Shown here one piece after another: positions 1 through 7,664 of a DNA stretch of 64,000 bases. The DNA lies in NCBI RefSeq assembly GCF_001553785.1, contig NZ_LOJP01000002.1:699433-763432 (forward strand), read 5' to 3'. The notes below the pieces were generated by a model, which searched no databases, had not been told where the DNA came from, and was given only the letters and a program-made list of their open reading frames with translations. Made by a program: the position numbers and the translations under genes. The DNA comes from Actinoplanes sp. TFC3. GTDB lineage: Bacteria > Actinomycetota > Actinomycetes > Mycobacteriales > Micromonosporaceae. Position 1 is the stretch's first letter. Every line of letters begins with the position of its first letter.

Positions 1-1
1 G

Positions 2-823
2 GCTGGCGTGGATGCGACGGTGGCCGCCGGGGTGGGGACGGGAACGGATGCTGCGGGCGTACCGGTGGGGCCGGCTTCTGCCGCTTCCACCAGCGCGACC
101 GCCGCAGCCGACCTGGCCTCCACCGCCGAGGCCGCGATCAGCACCGATTCGGCCACCGCGGTCCCCGCCGATGTCGCCGCACCGGCCGGTGACCAACCGC
201 CGGCCACCGCCGGGCAGACCGGTGGCGACGCAACCGGCGGGCAGAACGCGGGGCAGCAGGGCCAGCGCCAACCGGAGGGCTTCAACCCGGTTACCGGGGC
301 CATGGGCATCACGGGTGCCGCCCCGGCCGCCCCGGCCGCGCCCGCGGCATCGGTCGCCAACGTCACGCCGCCGCCCGCGCCGCCGCTGCCCGGACCGGTT
401 GCGATGCAGTTGGCCACCCGGATCACGCCGTTGAAGCTCGACGCGGACGGCGTGCACCGGCTGACCGTCAACCTGCACCCGGTCGACCTGGGGCCGGTGC
501 GGGTGGTCGCCGAGATCCGCAACGGCGAGATCAACCTGCAGTTGTCCAGCTCCACCGATGCCGGGCACGACTCGTTGCGCGATTCGCTCGACCAGCTACG
601 ACGGGAACTGGAGCAGTCCGGGTTCAGCAACACGAACCTCGATCTGCGCCAAGGGTCGCAGCAGGATCAGGCGCGCCAGCAGTTCGCGTTCCTGAACGGC
701 GAAAACGAGGGCGGTGGACGTACCGGAAACGGGTCTGGGAAGGGCTCTGCCGCCTCTGCCGAAACCGTTGCACCGGCGCCCTCGCGCCCCACCAGCAACA
801 GCTTGCTGGACGTCGAAGCCTGA
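2..823 (+). CDS. fliK: Flagellar hook-length control protein FliK, 5' end outside window
   Basis: FliK measures hook length and switches the flagellar export gate from hook to filament substrates. The reading frame is open to the left edge, so the true start lies upstream. The visible part begins with about 130 low-complexity Ala/Pro/Gly/Thr residues, as in the FliK ruler region. A conserved C-terminal domain follows, with the core LHPVDLGPVRVVAEI near residue 158 and a helical stretch of type DSLRDSLDQLRRELEQSG. A Gly/Ser-rich tail ends it. It lies directly upstream of flgD and flgE, the usual position. The family call rests on the C-terminal domain, because the N-terminal region is not diagnostic. 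Confidence 0.85.
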   Translation, partial: AGVDATVAAGVGTGTDAAGVPVGPASAASTSATAAADLASTAEAAISTDSATAVPADVAAPAGDQPPATAGQTGGDATGGQNAGQQGQRQPEGFNPVTGAMGITGAAPAAPAAPAASVANVTPPPAPPLPGPVAMQLATRITPLKLDADGVHRLTVNLHPVDLGPVRVVAEIRNGEINLQLSSSTDAGHDSLRDSLDQLRRELEQSGFSNTNLDLRQGSQQDQARQQFAFLNGENEGGGRTGNGSGKGSAASAETVAPAPSRPTSNSLLDVEA

Positions 824-836
824 GGCGAAAAAGGGG

Positions 837-862
837 CTAAGCGAATCCTCAACCCGGCCGAA
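837..862 (+). promoter_or_regulatory. Putative FliA-type promoter of flgD-flgE
   Basis: CTAA, a 16-bp spacer and GCCGAA lie 45 bp upstream of the flgD start. This differs by one base in the -35 from the CTCA-N15-17-GCCGAA consensus that I recall for FliA-family sigma factors in Actinoplanes. It sits in the short fliK-flgD gap. It is a sequence match only. Confidence 0.5.
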
Positions 863-907
863 CCTGATGTGCGAGGGCCACCAACGCCTACGCAGGAGGG
901 CCGGTCA

Positions 908-1522
908 ATGACCTCACCGATCAATGGAATCGTCAGCAACGTCTACGACGACAAAACAGCTCGCTCGACGTCGACGTATTCGAACGGGACGACGGTCAAC
1001 GCCGGTAAGAGCAAGTCGGTGGCCGACCAGGACACCTTCATGAAGCTGCTGGTGGCCCAGCTGAAGTACCAGGACCCCAGCAACCCGGCCGACTCGACGC
1101 AGTTCCTGGCCCAGACCGCGCAGTTCACCCAGGTCGAGAAGCTCGGGCAGATCGCCCAGATGATGCAGGCCCAGCAGTTGATCGGCGCGAGCTCGCTGGT
1201 CGGCCAAACGGTTACGTACCAGGACGCCGACGGCGTCACCCAGACGGGCGTCGTCACCAAGACGAAGCTCAACGGAGACAGCGAACCGACGCTCGTGGTC
1301 GGGAACATGGATGTGCAGCTGTCCAAGGTCACGGAAGTCCAGCAGGCAGGAACCGCACCGGCTGCCCCCGCGCAGCCCGCGGCCACCGCCACCGCTCCGG
1401 CCGCCACCCCGGCGGTTCCGGCTGCCCCGGCGCCCGCCGCTACCCCGGCCGCTCCGGCAGCAACGCCGAGCCCCGCCGCGGACGGCACCTCCGATGATTC
1501 CGCTACCACGAAGGAAATCTGA
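908..1522 (+). CDS. flgD: Flagellar hook cap / hook assembly protein FlgD
   Basis: FlgD caps the growing hook and guides FlgE polymerisation. The 204-residue protein has the conserved FlgD N-terminal segment around residues 40-85 (DTFMKLLVAQLKYQDP, then DSTQFLAQTAQFTQVEKL). The usual C-terminal beta-rich domain is short: after about residue 145 the chain is almost only Ala, Pro and Thr, ending DDSATTKEI. The ATG at 908 is preceded by AGGAGG at 893-898; an earlier in-frame start at 869 lacks such a site. It is followed after 3 bp by flgE. The Ala/Pro tail replaces sequence that would normally be structured. Confidence 0.9.
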   Translation: MTSPINGIVSNVYDDKTARSTSTYSNGTTVNAGKSKSVADQDTFMKLLVAQLKYQDPSNPADSTQFLAQTAQFTQVEKLGQIAQMMQAQQLIGASSLVGQTVTYQDADGVTQTGVVTKTKLNGDSEPTLVVGNMDVQLSKVTEVQQAGTAPAAPAQPAATATAPAATPAVPAAPAPAATPAAPAATPSPAADGTSDDSATTKEI

Positions 1523-1525
1523 CCT

Positions 1526-2695
1526 ATGCTGCGTTCCCTTTTCTCCGGCATCAGTGGCCTGCGCGCGCACCAGCAGATGATGGACGTGACGGGCAACAAC
1601 ATCGCCAACGTCAACACCACCGGTTACAAGTCCAGCCAGACCGTCTTCCAGGACACCCTGTCGCAGATGGTCAACGCGGCCGGCGCCCCGCAGAACGGCG
1701 CCGGCGGTACCAACCCGGCGCAGGTCGGCCTGGGTGTGCGCACGGCCAGCATCAACGCCAACTTCAGCCAGGGCGCCGCGCAGACCACCGGTAAGGCCGG
1801 CGACATGATGATCCAGGGTGACGGCTTCTTCGTGGTCAAGAGCGGCGGTGAGTCGGTCTACACCCGCGCCGGCTCGTTCACCTTCGACGCCAACGGCTCG
1901 CTGACCACCCCCAACGGCCAGATCGTGCAGGGCTGGTCGGCCGACACCGACGGCAACGTGAACACCGCGGGCGCCCCGGGCAACATCAAGCTGCCGATCG
2001 GCATCAGCTTGAAGCCCGAGCAGACGACCAAGTTCACGCTGACCGGCAACCTGTCGTACGAGGCCCCGGCCGACGCCACCAGCGCCAAGGTGATCCCGAT
2101 CCCGGTGGTCGACGAGAACGGCGCCTCCAGCACGCTCAACGTGACGCTGACCAAGACCGACGCGACCACCTGGACGGCGACCACGCCGGACGGCGGCAAC
2201 GTGCCCATCACGTTCACCAACGGCAAGCCCTCGACCAACTCGATCACGCTGGACGGCTACGAGGTCGACATCACCGATCTCACCCACTACAGCGGTAACA
2301 CCGAGGCGCGGGTGAGCGCGTCCGACGGTTCGGCGGCGGGCATCCTGAGCTCGTACACGGTGTCCAACACCGGTCAGATCGTCGGTGTCTTCTCCAACGG
2401 TCTCAAGCAGTCGCTGGGTCAGCTGGCCCTGGCCAACTTCAACAACGTCAACGGTCTGGAGAAGATCGGTGACTCGATGTTCCGCAGCACCGTGAACTCG
2501 GGTCTGGCCCAGGTCGGTGCGGCCGGCTCGGCCGGTCTCGGCCTGATCACCAGCGGCGCGCTGGAGATGTCGAACGTCGACCTGGCCCAGGAGTTCACCA
2601 ACCTGGTCATCGCGCAGCGCGGATTCCAGGCAAACAGCCGCATCATCACCACTTCTGACGAGATCCTGCAGGAGCTCGTCAACCTCAAGCGCTGA
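1526..2695 (+). CDS. flgE: Flagellar hook protein FlgE
   Basis: FlgE polymerises into the hook, the universal joint between rod and filament. The 389-residue protein begins with the rod/hook family motif LFSGISGLRAHQQMMDVTGNN (first 20 residues of the domain), with NIANVNTTGYK just after. It has the FlgE-type core GDGFFVV near residue 98 and ends with the conserved helix SNVDLAQEFTNLVIAQRGFQ and EILQELVNL. Length is normal. It follows flgD by 3 bp and is followed by a strong terminator, so flgD and flgE form a hook unit. Confidence 0.97.
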   Translation: MLRSLFSGISGLRAHQQMMDVTGNNIANVNTTGYKSSQTVFQDTLSQMVNAAGAPQNGAGGTNPAQVGLGVRTASINANFSQGAAQTTGKAGDMMIQGDGFFVVKSGGESVYTRAGSFTFDANGSLTTPNGQIVQGWSADTDGNVNTAGAPGNIKLPIGISLKPEQTTKFTLTGNLSYEAPADATSAKVIPIPVVDENGASSTLNVTLTKTDATTWTATTPDGGNVPITFTNGKPSTNSITLDGYEVDITDLTHYSGNTEARVSASDGSAAGILSSYTVSNTGQIVGVFSNGLKQSLGQLALANFNNVNGLEKIGDSMFRSTVNSGLAQVGAAGSAGLGLITSGALEMSNVDLAQEFTNLVIAQRGFQANSRIITTSDEILQELVNLKR

Positions 2696-2713
2696 TAACG
2701 CACAGCCGGTAGA

Positions 2714-2747
2714 AGCCGGGACGGGCCACCAGCCCGCCCCGGCTTTT
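2714..2747 (+). terminator. Rho-independent terminator after flgE
   Basis: The arms AGCCGGG-A-CGGGC (2714-2726) and GCCCG-C-CCCGGCT (2732-2744) pair with a single mismatch around a 5-nt loop and run into TTTT. It lies 18 bp after the flgE stop and ends the flgD-flgE unit. Confidence 0.85.
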
Positions 2748-2790
2748 GCGTATCCGGGCCGGCTCGCACCCGGTTTGCGACCGCTACGCG

Positions 2791-2817
2791 CTCATCGGCA
2801 ACCGAAGTTCCGCCGAA
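2791..2817 (+). promoter_or_regulatory. Putative FliA-type promoter of flbD-motA-motB-fliL
   Basis: CTCA (2791-2794), a 17-bp spacer and GCCGAA (2812-2817) match the CTCA-N15-17-GCCGAA FliA consensus that I recall for Actinoplanes with no mismatch. It lies just after the flgE terminator and about 60 bp before flbD. The position supports a real promoter, but no transcription start can be shown from sequence. Confidence 0.65.
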
Positions 2818-2877
2818 TGGTCATATGACGGGCCACGGACGGCCCACCAGCCAATAGACGCCCCAAGGACGGATGTC

Positions 2878-3165
2878 GTGATTCTCGTAACCCGCCTCAA
2901 CGGAGCCGTGTTCGCCCTCAACCCCGACCTGGTCGAGCGTGTGGACTGCACGCCGGACACGGTCATCACGCTGGTGGACGGCACCAAGTACGTCATTGCC
3001 GAGTCCGTGCCCGAGTTCATCGACTCGGTGCGCTACTACCGCGCTTCGCTTATCGCCCAAGCGAGCCGCATGGAGGCCGAGCCGGCCGCCGCTGCCCCGA
3101 TCGCCGACGAGCAGCTGTCGCAGACCACCGCGACCGTTCTGCCACTGCACCGGAAGGACCGCTGA
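2878..3165 (+). CDS. flbD: FlbD-family flagellar protein
   Basis: This small 95-residue protein belongs to the FlbD family found beside motAB in Gram-positive flagellar clusters; its role is poorly defined. It opens MILVTRLNGAVFALNPDLVERV and has the typical core TVITLVDGTKYVIAESV, followed by an acidic, Ala-rich tail longer than in many homologues. The GTG at 2878 is chosen because AAGGA lies at 2865-2869 and conservation begins there. A longer in-frame ORF from 2746 would run through the terminator and promoter. motA follows after 4 bp. Confidence 0.85.
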   Translation: MILVTRLNGAVFALNPDLVERVDCTPDTVITLVDGTKYVIAESVPEFIDSVRYYRASLIAQASRMEAEPAAAAPIADEQLSQTTATVLPLHRKDR

Positions 3166-3169
3166 CTCC

Positions 3170-3958
3170 ATGGACCTCGCCACCATCATCGGTGTAGTCG
3201 TCGCACTGATCATCGTCTTCGTTGTTCAGATCCTGGAGGGCGGCAACCCGGCCTCCATCATCCTGATCCCGTCGATGCTGCTGGTGTTCGGTGGCGCGTT
3301 TGCCGCTGGTATGGCCGGTGGCGTGATGAAGGACGCGATCGGCGTCGGCAAGCTGCTGCAGAAGGCGTTCCTGGCCAAGGTGGCCCCGCCCACCAAGCTG
3401 GTCGACGACATCGTCAAGCTGGCCGAGCGGGCCCGCCGCGAAGGTCTGCTGGCGCTGGAGGACGCGGTCAAGACCGTCGAGCACCCGTTCCTCAAGCGCG
3501 GTCTGCAGCTCGCGATCGACGGCACCGACCCGGAGGAGCTGCACGACATCCTGCACGCCGAGGTCGCGGCCAAGAAGAAGGCCGACAAGGCCGGCATGAA
3601 GATCTTCGAGAACATGGGTGGCTACGCCCCGACCGTCGGCATCATCGGCACGGTCATGGGTCTCGTGCACGTGCTCGAGAACCTGGACAAGCCCGAGACG
3701 CTCGGTCACTCCATCGCCGCGGCGTTCGTCGCCACGCTGTGGGGTGTGCTCTCGGCCAACCTGATCTGGCTGCCCGTCGCGGCCCGGCTGACCCGTCTGT
3801 CCGGCATCGAAGCCGAGGAGATGGAGCTGGTCATCGACGGTGTGCTCGCCATTCAGGCCGGCTCGAACCCGCGCCTGGTGGCCCAGAAGCTTCGTTCCCT
3901 GCTGCCGCCGGACGCCGCGAAGGCGGCCGAGGCTGCGTCGAACAAGAAGGCGGCGTAA
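3170..3958 (+). CDS. motA: Flagellar motor stator protein MotA
   Basis: MotA forms the ring of the stator channel that converts ion flow into rotor torque. The 262-residue protein has four predicted membrane segments: residues about 3-20, about 27-48, and a pair in the region GYAPTVGIIGTVMGLVHVL and IAAAFVATLWGVLSANLIWLPVA. Between the second and third lies a charged cytoplasmic loop (LAERARREGLLALE, DPEELHDIL) typical of the rotor-contacting part of MotA. The ATG at 3170 is close to flbD, and motB follows after 4 bp, indicating translational coupling. Confidence 0.96.
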   Translation: MDLATIIGVVVALIIVFVVQILEGGNPASIILIPSMLLVFGGAFAAGMAGGVMKDAIGVGKLLQKAFLAKVAPPTKLVDDIVKLAERARREGLLALEDAVKTVEHPFLKRGLQLAIDGTDPEELHDILHAEVAAKKKADKAGMKIFENMGGYAPTVGIIGTVMGLVHVLENLDKPETLGHSIAAAFVATLWGVLSANLIWLPVAARLTRLSGIEAEEMELVIDGVLAIQAGSNPRLVAQKLRSLLPPDAAKAAEAASNKKAA

Positions 3959-3962
3959 TCAC

Positions 3963-4988
3963 ATGAGTTCCGCAGGGGGCGGCCGCAAGAAGAAGGGCGG
4001 CCACGAGGAGCACGAGGAGCACGTCAATCACGAGCGGTGGCTCGTGTCGTACGCCGACATGCTCACCCTGCTGTTCGTTCTGTTCGTGGTGCTGTTCTCG
4101 ATGAGCAGCGTCGATCAGAAGAAGTTCGCCGAGCTGGCAGCCGGCCTCTCCGAGGGGTTCGGCGCCTCCAGCGCCGCCTTCCAGGGCAACATCTCGACGC
4201 TTGACGGCGCCGGTCAGTCCACCAACGTCGTGCCGATCGACCCGGGCACCAACCCGGGCGACGGTTCCGGCGGCACCGAGGGCATGACCAAGGAGCAGCA
4301 GAAGGCGGTCGAGCGGGCGCTGCAGGCGGCGAGCCGCAAGAAGGCCAGCGAGGACGCCAAGGCGGCCACCGCCGAGGCCGAGAACCTCAAGAAGGTGGAG
4401 AACAAGCTCGCCGACGCGCTGAAGAAGAACAAGCTGCTCGGCCAGGTCAAGTTCACCATCGACCAGCGCGGGCTGGTGGTCACCATCGTGACGAACGAGG
4501 TGGTCTTTGCCGGCAATCGCGCCGACCTGCAGGCCGGTGGCCGCAAGATCCTCGACACCATCGCGCCGACGCTGGCCAAGCTGCCCAACAACATCGAGGT
4601 CGACGGCAACACCAACCAGCTCAAGGCGACCACCACGTACTACCCCAGCGGCTGGGAGCTGTCCGCGGCTCGGGCCTCGACGACCGTGCGCTACCTCATC
4701 GCGCACGGCTTGGCCAAGAACCGGATGAGCGCTGTCGGCTTCTCCGACACCAAACCGCTGATCGACCCCAAGGACCCGCGGGCCGTCACCATGAACCGGC
4801 GAGTCGACGTGGTCGTGCTGACCACGCTCAAGGCCGACCAGGCTTCCCTGCTGCCCTCGGCGGCCGGGGACGACGCAAAGTTGCATACCGGTGAGACCTC
4901 GGCTGAGGCGGCTTCCGCCGCTAAGACGGGCGAACCCACTACCGATTCAAACTCCGAGCCGGCTACCGGCGCCACCACCCACGACTGA
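3963..4988 (+). CDS. motB: Flagellar motor stator protein MotB
   Basis: MotB lines the ion path and anchors the stator to peptidoglycan. The 341-residue protein has a basic and acidic N-terminus, one membrane helix with the essential aspartate in SYADMLTLLFVLFVVLFS (about residues 27-44), then a Gly/Lys/Glu-rich linker including a coiled-coil-like stretch around residues 100-155. A C-terminal OmpA-like peptidoglycan-binding domain follows, with a GWELSAARA motif near residue 230 and MNRRVDVVVL near 279. An Ala/Thr/Glu-rich tail of about 50 residues follows the OmpA domain. Coupled ion (H+ or Na+) cannot be assigned. Confidence 0.96.
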   Translation: MSSAGGGRKKKGGHEEHEEHVNHERWLVSYADMLTLLFVLFVVLFSMSSVDQKKFAELAAGLSEGFGASSAAFQGNISTLDGAGQSTNVVPIDPGTNPGDGSGGTEGMTKEQQKAVERALQAASRKKASEDAKAATAEAENLKKVENKLADALKKNKLLGQVKFTIDQRGLVVTIVTNEVVFAGNRADLQAGGRKILDTIAPTLAKLPNNIEVDGNTNQLKATTTYYPSGWELSAARASTTVRYLIAHGLAKNRMSAVGFSDTKPLIDPKDPRAVTMNRRVDVVVLTTLKADQASLLPSAAGDDAKLHTGETSAEAASAAKTGEPTTDSNSEPATGATTHD

Positions 4989-5006
4989 CACCGAGAGGAG
5001 CTTCGA

Positions 5007-5471
5007 ATGGCTAAGGACGAGAAGGACGCAGCGGCGGAAGCGCCGAAGAAGTCCAAGAAGATGCTTTTCATCATCATCGCGGCCGTCGTGCTGCTCGGCG
5101 GCGGCGGCGCGGGCGCGTACTTCATGTTCTTCAAGTCGAGCTCGGCTGAGGCTGCGGCCAAGGAGCCCACCAAGGGCGTCATCGCGACGCTCGAGACGGC
5201 GATCACGATCAACCTGGCCGACGGGCACTACCTCAAGCTGGGCTTCTCGCTGCAGGAGACGGCTGACGCCGGCACCGAGACGGTTGACCTCAGCGAGGCC
5301 GCCGACCTGGCGATCGACCAGTACACCGGCATGACGGTCGCCGATCTCTCCACCGAGAAGGGCCGCCTGGCCGCCAAGGAGGAGCTGCTCAAGAAGATCG
5401 AGAAGGCGTACGAGGAAGAGGGCAAGCAGATCATCATGGACATCTACTTCACCCAGTTCGTCACGCAGTAA
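5007..5471 (+). CDS. fliL: Flagellar basal body-associated protein FliL
   Basis: FliL surrounds or supports the stator and raises motor output under load. The 154-residue protein has a Lys-rich cytoplasmic N-terminus, one membrane helix (MLFIIIAAVVLLGGGGAGAYF, about residues 18-38) and an extracellular FliL domain with TLETAITINLADGHYLKLGFSLQ. It ends with IIMDIYFTQFVTQ, as is usual for the family. A GAGAGGAG-type ribosome site precedes ATG 5007. It is the last gene before a terminator. Confidence 0.93.
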   Translation: MAKDEKDAAAEAPKKSKKMLFIIIAAVVLLGGGGAGAYFMFFKSSSAEAAAKEPTKGVIATLETAITINLADGHYLKLGFSLQETADAGTETVDLSEAADLAIDQYTGMTVADLSTEKGRLAAKEELLKKIEKAYEEEGKQIIMDIYFTQFVTQ

Positions 5472-5484
5472 GCCAGTACCTCGC

Positions 5485-5518
5485 AGAGCGGGCCCGCCAC
5501 ACGGCAGGCCCGCTCTTT
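5485..5518 (+). terminator. Rho-independent terminator after fliL
   Basis: A perfect 10-bp stem, AGAGCGGGCC (5485-5494) with GGCCCGCTCT (5507-5516), has a 12-nt loop and a short T run. It separates the flbD-motA-motB-fliL unit from fliM. The T tract is short, so readthrough is possible. Confidence 0.75.
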
Positions 5519-5529
5519 GCATCTACCGG

Positions 5530-5555
5530 CTCAGCCGTTGCGGGAGTGAGCCGAT
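5530..5555 (+). promoter_or_regulatory. Putative FliA-type promoter of the fliM export operon
   Basis: CTCA (5530-5533), a 16-bp spacer and GCCGAT (5550-5555) give a one-base mismatch to the FliA-type consensus recalled for Actinoplanes. It lies right after the fliL terminator and only 9 bp before the fliM GTG, so the transcript would be leaderless or nearly so. Confidence 0.55.
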
Positions 5556-5564
5556 GGGAACAAC

Positions 5565-6500
5565 GTGACCACGTCGCCAACGCGCTCCCCGGGGAAGATG
5601 TCGCGCCGGGGCAACACCGGCCCCACGACGTACGACTTCCGCAAACCGATCAAGCTGTCCCGTGAGCACGTACGCACGCTGCAGATCGCCTTCGAGACGT
5701 ACGCCCGCAGCTGCGGCACCCTGCTCACCACCCGCCTGCGCGTGGTCAGCAGCGCCTCCCTGGTCTCCATCGAGCAACTGAACTACGACGAGTACGTGGC
5801 CTCGCTGTCCAACCCGACCGTCATCGCCGTGGTGTCCATCGACCCGCTGCCCGGCACGGTCCTGCTGGAGATCGCCTCCTCGGCGGTCATGACCGCGATT
5901 GATCACATGCTCGGCGGTCCCGGCGGGGCCCAGCCGGAGCGGCCGCTGACCGAGGTCGAGATGCCGCTGCTGCGCGGGTTGCTGGAGCGGATGCTGGGCG
6001 AGTTGCGCTACGGCTTCGAGACCCTGGTGGATATCCGCCCGAAGCTCAAAGAGGTCGAGTACAACGCCCAGTTCCTTCGCGCGCATCAGCCCGGGGACGC
6101 CGTGGTGATCGCGTCGTTCGAGATGAAGATCGGCACCGAGGAGTGCGTGGCCAGCATCTGCCTGCCGTTCAACACCATCCTGCCGGTGCTGGAGAAGCAG
6201 GAACTGATCGAGCTGACGCCGGCCGAGCGCATGGTACGCGAAACCAGCCTGCGCAACCTCACGGCCGGACTTTCCGCCGCGCCAATCGACGTAGCTGTCC
6301 GATTCCAGCCCATCCGGATGCGTACCGATGACATCGTGGATCTACGCCCCGGCGACGTCGTGCCGCTGGGTCATCCGACCAGCGTGCCGCTCGAGGTAAC
6401 TGTGAACGAGACCGTTTTCGCTCACGCCGTTCCCGGCAACCAGGGGGCCCGGCTCGCGTGTCTGGTGGTGCCGGCGCCCAAGGAGGACGAACGTAGATGA
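5565..6500 (+). CDS. fliM: Flagellar motor switch protein FliM
   Basis: FliM forms the C-ring with FliG and FliN and is the usual CheY-P target. The 311-residue protein shows the FliM middle domain (YDFRKPIKLSREHVRTLQ at about residue 23, MLGGPGG near 121) and a C-terminal SpoA/FliN-like domain with RPGDVVPL near 262. An in-frame TGA just upstream of GTG 5565 rules out a longer protein. The N-terminal EIDALL-type CheY-binding peptide of FliM is absent: only about 22 basic, Ser/Thr-rich residues precede the core. It overlaps fliN by 4 bp (ATGA). Confidence 0.93.
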   Translation: MTTSPTRSPGKMSRRGNTGPTTYDFRKPIKLSREHVRTLQIAFETYARSCGTLLTTRLRVVSSASLVSIEQLNYDEYVASLSNPTVIAVVSIDPLPGTVLLEIASSAVMTAIDHMLGGPGGAQPERPLTEVEMPLLRGLLERMLGELRYGFETLVDIRPKLKEVEYNAQFLRAHQPGDAVVIASFEMKIGTEECVASICLPFNTILPVLEKQELIELTPAERMVRETSLRNLTAGLSAAPIDVAVRFQPIRMRTDDIVDLRPGDVVPLGHPTSVPLEVTVNETVFAHAVPGNQGARLACLVVPAPKEDERR

Positions 6501-7249
6501 CCGCGCCCACGATCACCGAGCCACAGCTCGCGCTGGTCCGGAACGCAGCCGACGCGGCCCTCGCGGTGCTGCCGACCAGTCGCGCACTCACCGTCGGCGC
6601 CCCCGTGGCGGCCTCCGGCGGCATGCTGACCACCGGACAAGCGATCACCGCCAGGTTCAGCGGCGCAGCCACCGGCGAGGTGGTCGTCGTGGTGGGCCAG
6701 GACCTGGCCGACGCGCTCAAGGAGAGCCCGCTCGGCGAGCTGGACCTGACCGCCGCGGTGCGCCCGGCGTTGGAGGCCGCCTCGCGGGTCTTCGGGCCCA
6801 CGGTGCTGGACCCGGGTCAGCTGATGGAGCCGGCCGTGGCGCTGAGTGCGATCGCGGCCAAGGACAACGCGGTGGCCGTACCGCTGCTGGACACCGGGGA
6901 GGTCCGGGCCGTGCTGGCGCTGGCCCTGAGCCCATGGCCGTCCGACGGCGCCCCCGCAGGCATGGCCACCCGCAGCAGCTCGGGCGCGGCACCCATGCGC
7001 GGCGGCCTGGACATGCTGCACGACGTCGAAATGGAGGTCTCGGCCGAACTGGGCCGGACCCGGATGAGCGTGCGCGAGCTGCTGTCGCTGAGCCCGGGCG
7101 CGATCGTGGAATTGGACCGCGCCGCCGGCAGCCCGGCGGACCTGCTGGTGAACGGCCGGCTGGTGGCTCGCGGCGAGGTCGTCGTGATCGACGAGAACTT
7201 CGGCATCCGGATCACGGAGATCGTCGCCCCCGGCAGCGAACGGGAGTAG
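6497..7249 (+). CDS. fliN: Flagellar motor switch protein FliN
   Basis: FliN forms the base of the C-ring and helps deliver export cargo. The 250-residue protein is longer than enteric FliN (about 137). Its first 165 residues form an extra domain resembling the CheC/FliY-type region of long FliN proteins, with a FGPTVLDPGQL-type stretch. The C-terminal SpoA domain is clear: LHDVEMEVSAELGRTRMSVRELL, SLSPGAIVELDR and NGRLVARGEVVVIDENFGIRITEI in succession. It is translationally coupled to fliM and followed by fliO after 3 bp. Whether the N-terminal domain binds or dephosphorylates CheY-P is unknown. Confidence 0.92.
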   Translation: MTAPTITEPQLALVRNAADAALAVLPTSRALTVGAPVAASGGMLTTGQAITARFSGAATGEVVVVVGQDLADALKESPLGELDLTAAVRPALEAASRVFGPTVLDPGQLMEPAVALSAIAAKDNAVAVPLLDTGEVRAVLALALSPWPSDGAPAGMATRSSSGAAPMRGGLDMLHDVEMEVSAELGRTRMSVRELLSLSPGAIVELDRAAGSPADLLVNGRLVARGEVVVIDENFGIRITEIVAPGSERE

Positions 7250-7252
7250 ACC

Positions 7253-7663
7253 TTGTTCGAGCTGGTCCTGCGCGTCGGCTTCTCGCTTCTGGTCATCTTC
7301 GGCCTGATGTGGGGGCTGGCCCGGGTGGTGCGGCGCGGCGGCGTCGGGCGCGGGCACGGCAACCTCGTGGTGCTCAACCGCCAATCGCTGAGCCGCGGCT
7401 CGTCGATAGCGGTGGTCCAGGTGGCCGACCGCGCGCTCGTGCTGGGCGTCACCGACGCCCAGATCAGCCTGCTAGGCGAGACCGAGCTGGCCGCCTTCGA
7501 GCACGAGGGGCTGTTCCACCTGCCGCACAAGAAGCACGAGACCACGGCGAGCCTGCCGGAGGTGCTGCCGCATCACGGCGGCAAGCTGGACGGCTCCATC
7601 CTGTCGCCGCGCACCTGGCACTCGGCGCTGGACTTTCTGCGCGACCGGACATCGAGGCGCTGA
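7253..7663 (+). CDS. fliO: Flagellar biosynthesis protein FliO
   Basis: FliO is a membrane chaperone that helps assemble the FliP ring of the export gate. The 136-residue protein has one N-terminal membrane helix (LVLRVGFSLLVIFGLMWGLA), a basic stretch, then the FliO core LVVLNRQSLSRGSSIAVVQVADRALVLGVT. The only plausible start is TTG at 7253, 3 bp after the fliN stop. Position between fliN and fliP is canonical. FliO is weakly conserved, so the call depends on this core plus context. Confidence 0.85.
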   Translation: MFELVLRVGFSLLVIFGLMWGLARVVRRGGVGRGHGNLVVLNRQSLSRGSSIAVVQVADRALVLGVTDAQISLLGETELAAFEHEGLFHLPHKKHETTASLPEVLPHHGGKLDGSILSPRTWHSALDFLRDRTSRR

Positions 7664-7664
7664 C

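Noticed and set aside
914..2287. Long minus-strand open frame opposite flgD and flgE
   Set aside because: It is antisense to two certain genes, has a His/Arg/Gly/Val-biased composition typical of high-GC shadows and shows no family motif.
2746..2877. N-terminal extension of FlbD from 2746
   Set aside because: It would run through the flgE terminator and the FliA-type promoter and has no ribosome site; FlbD conservation begins at 2878.
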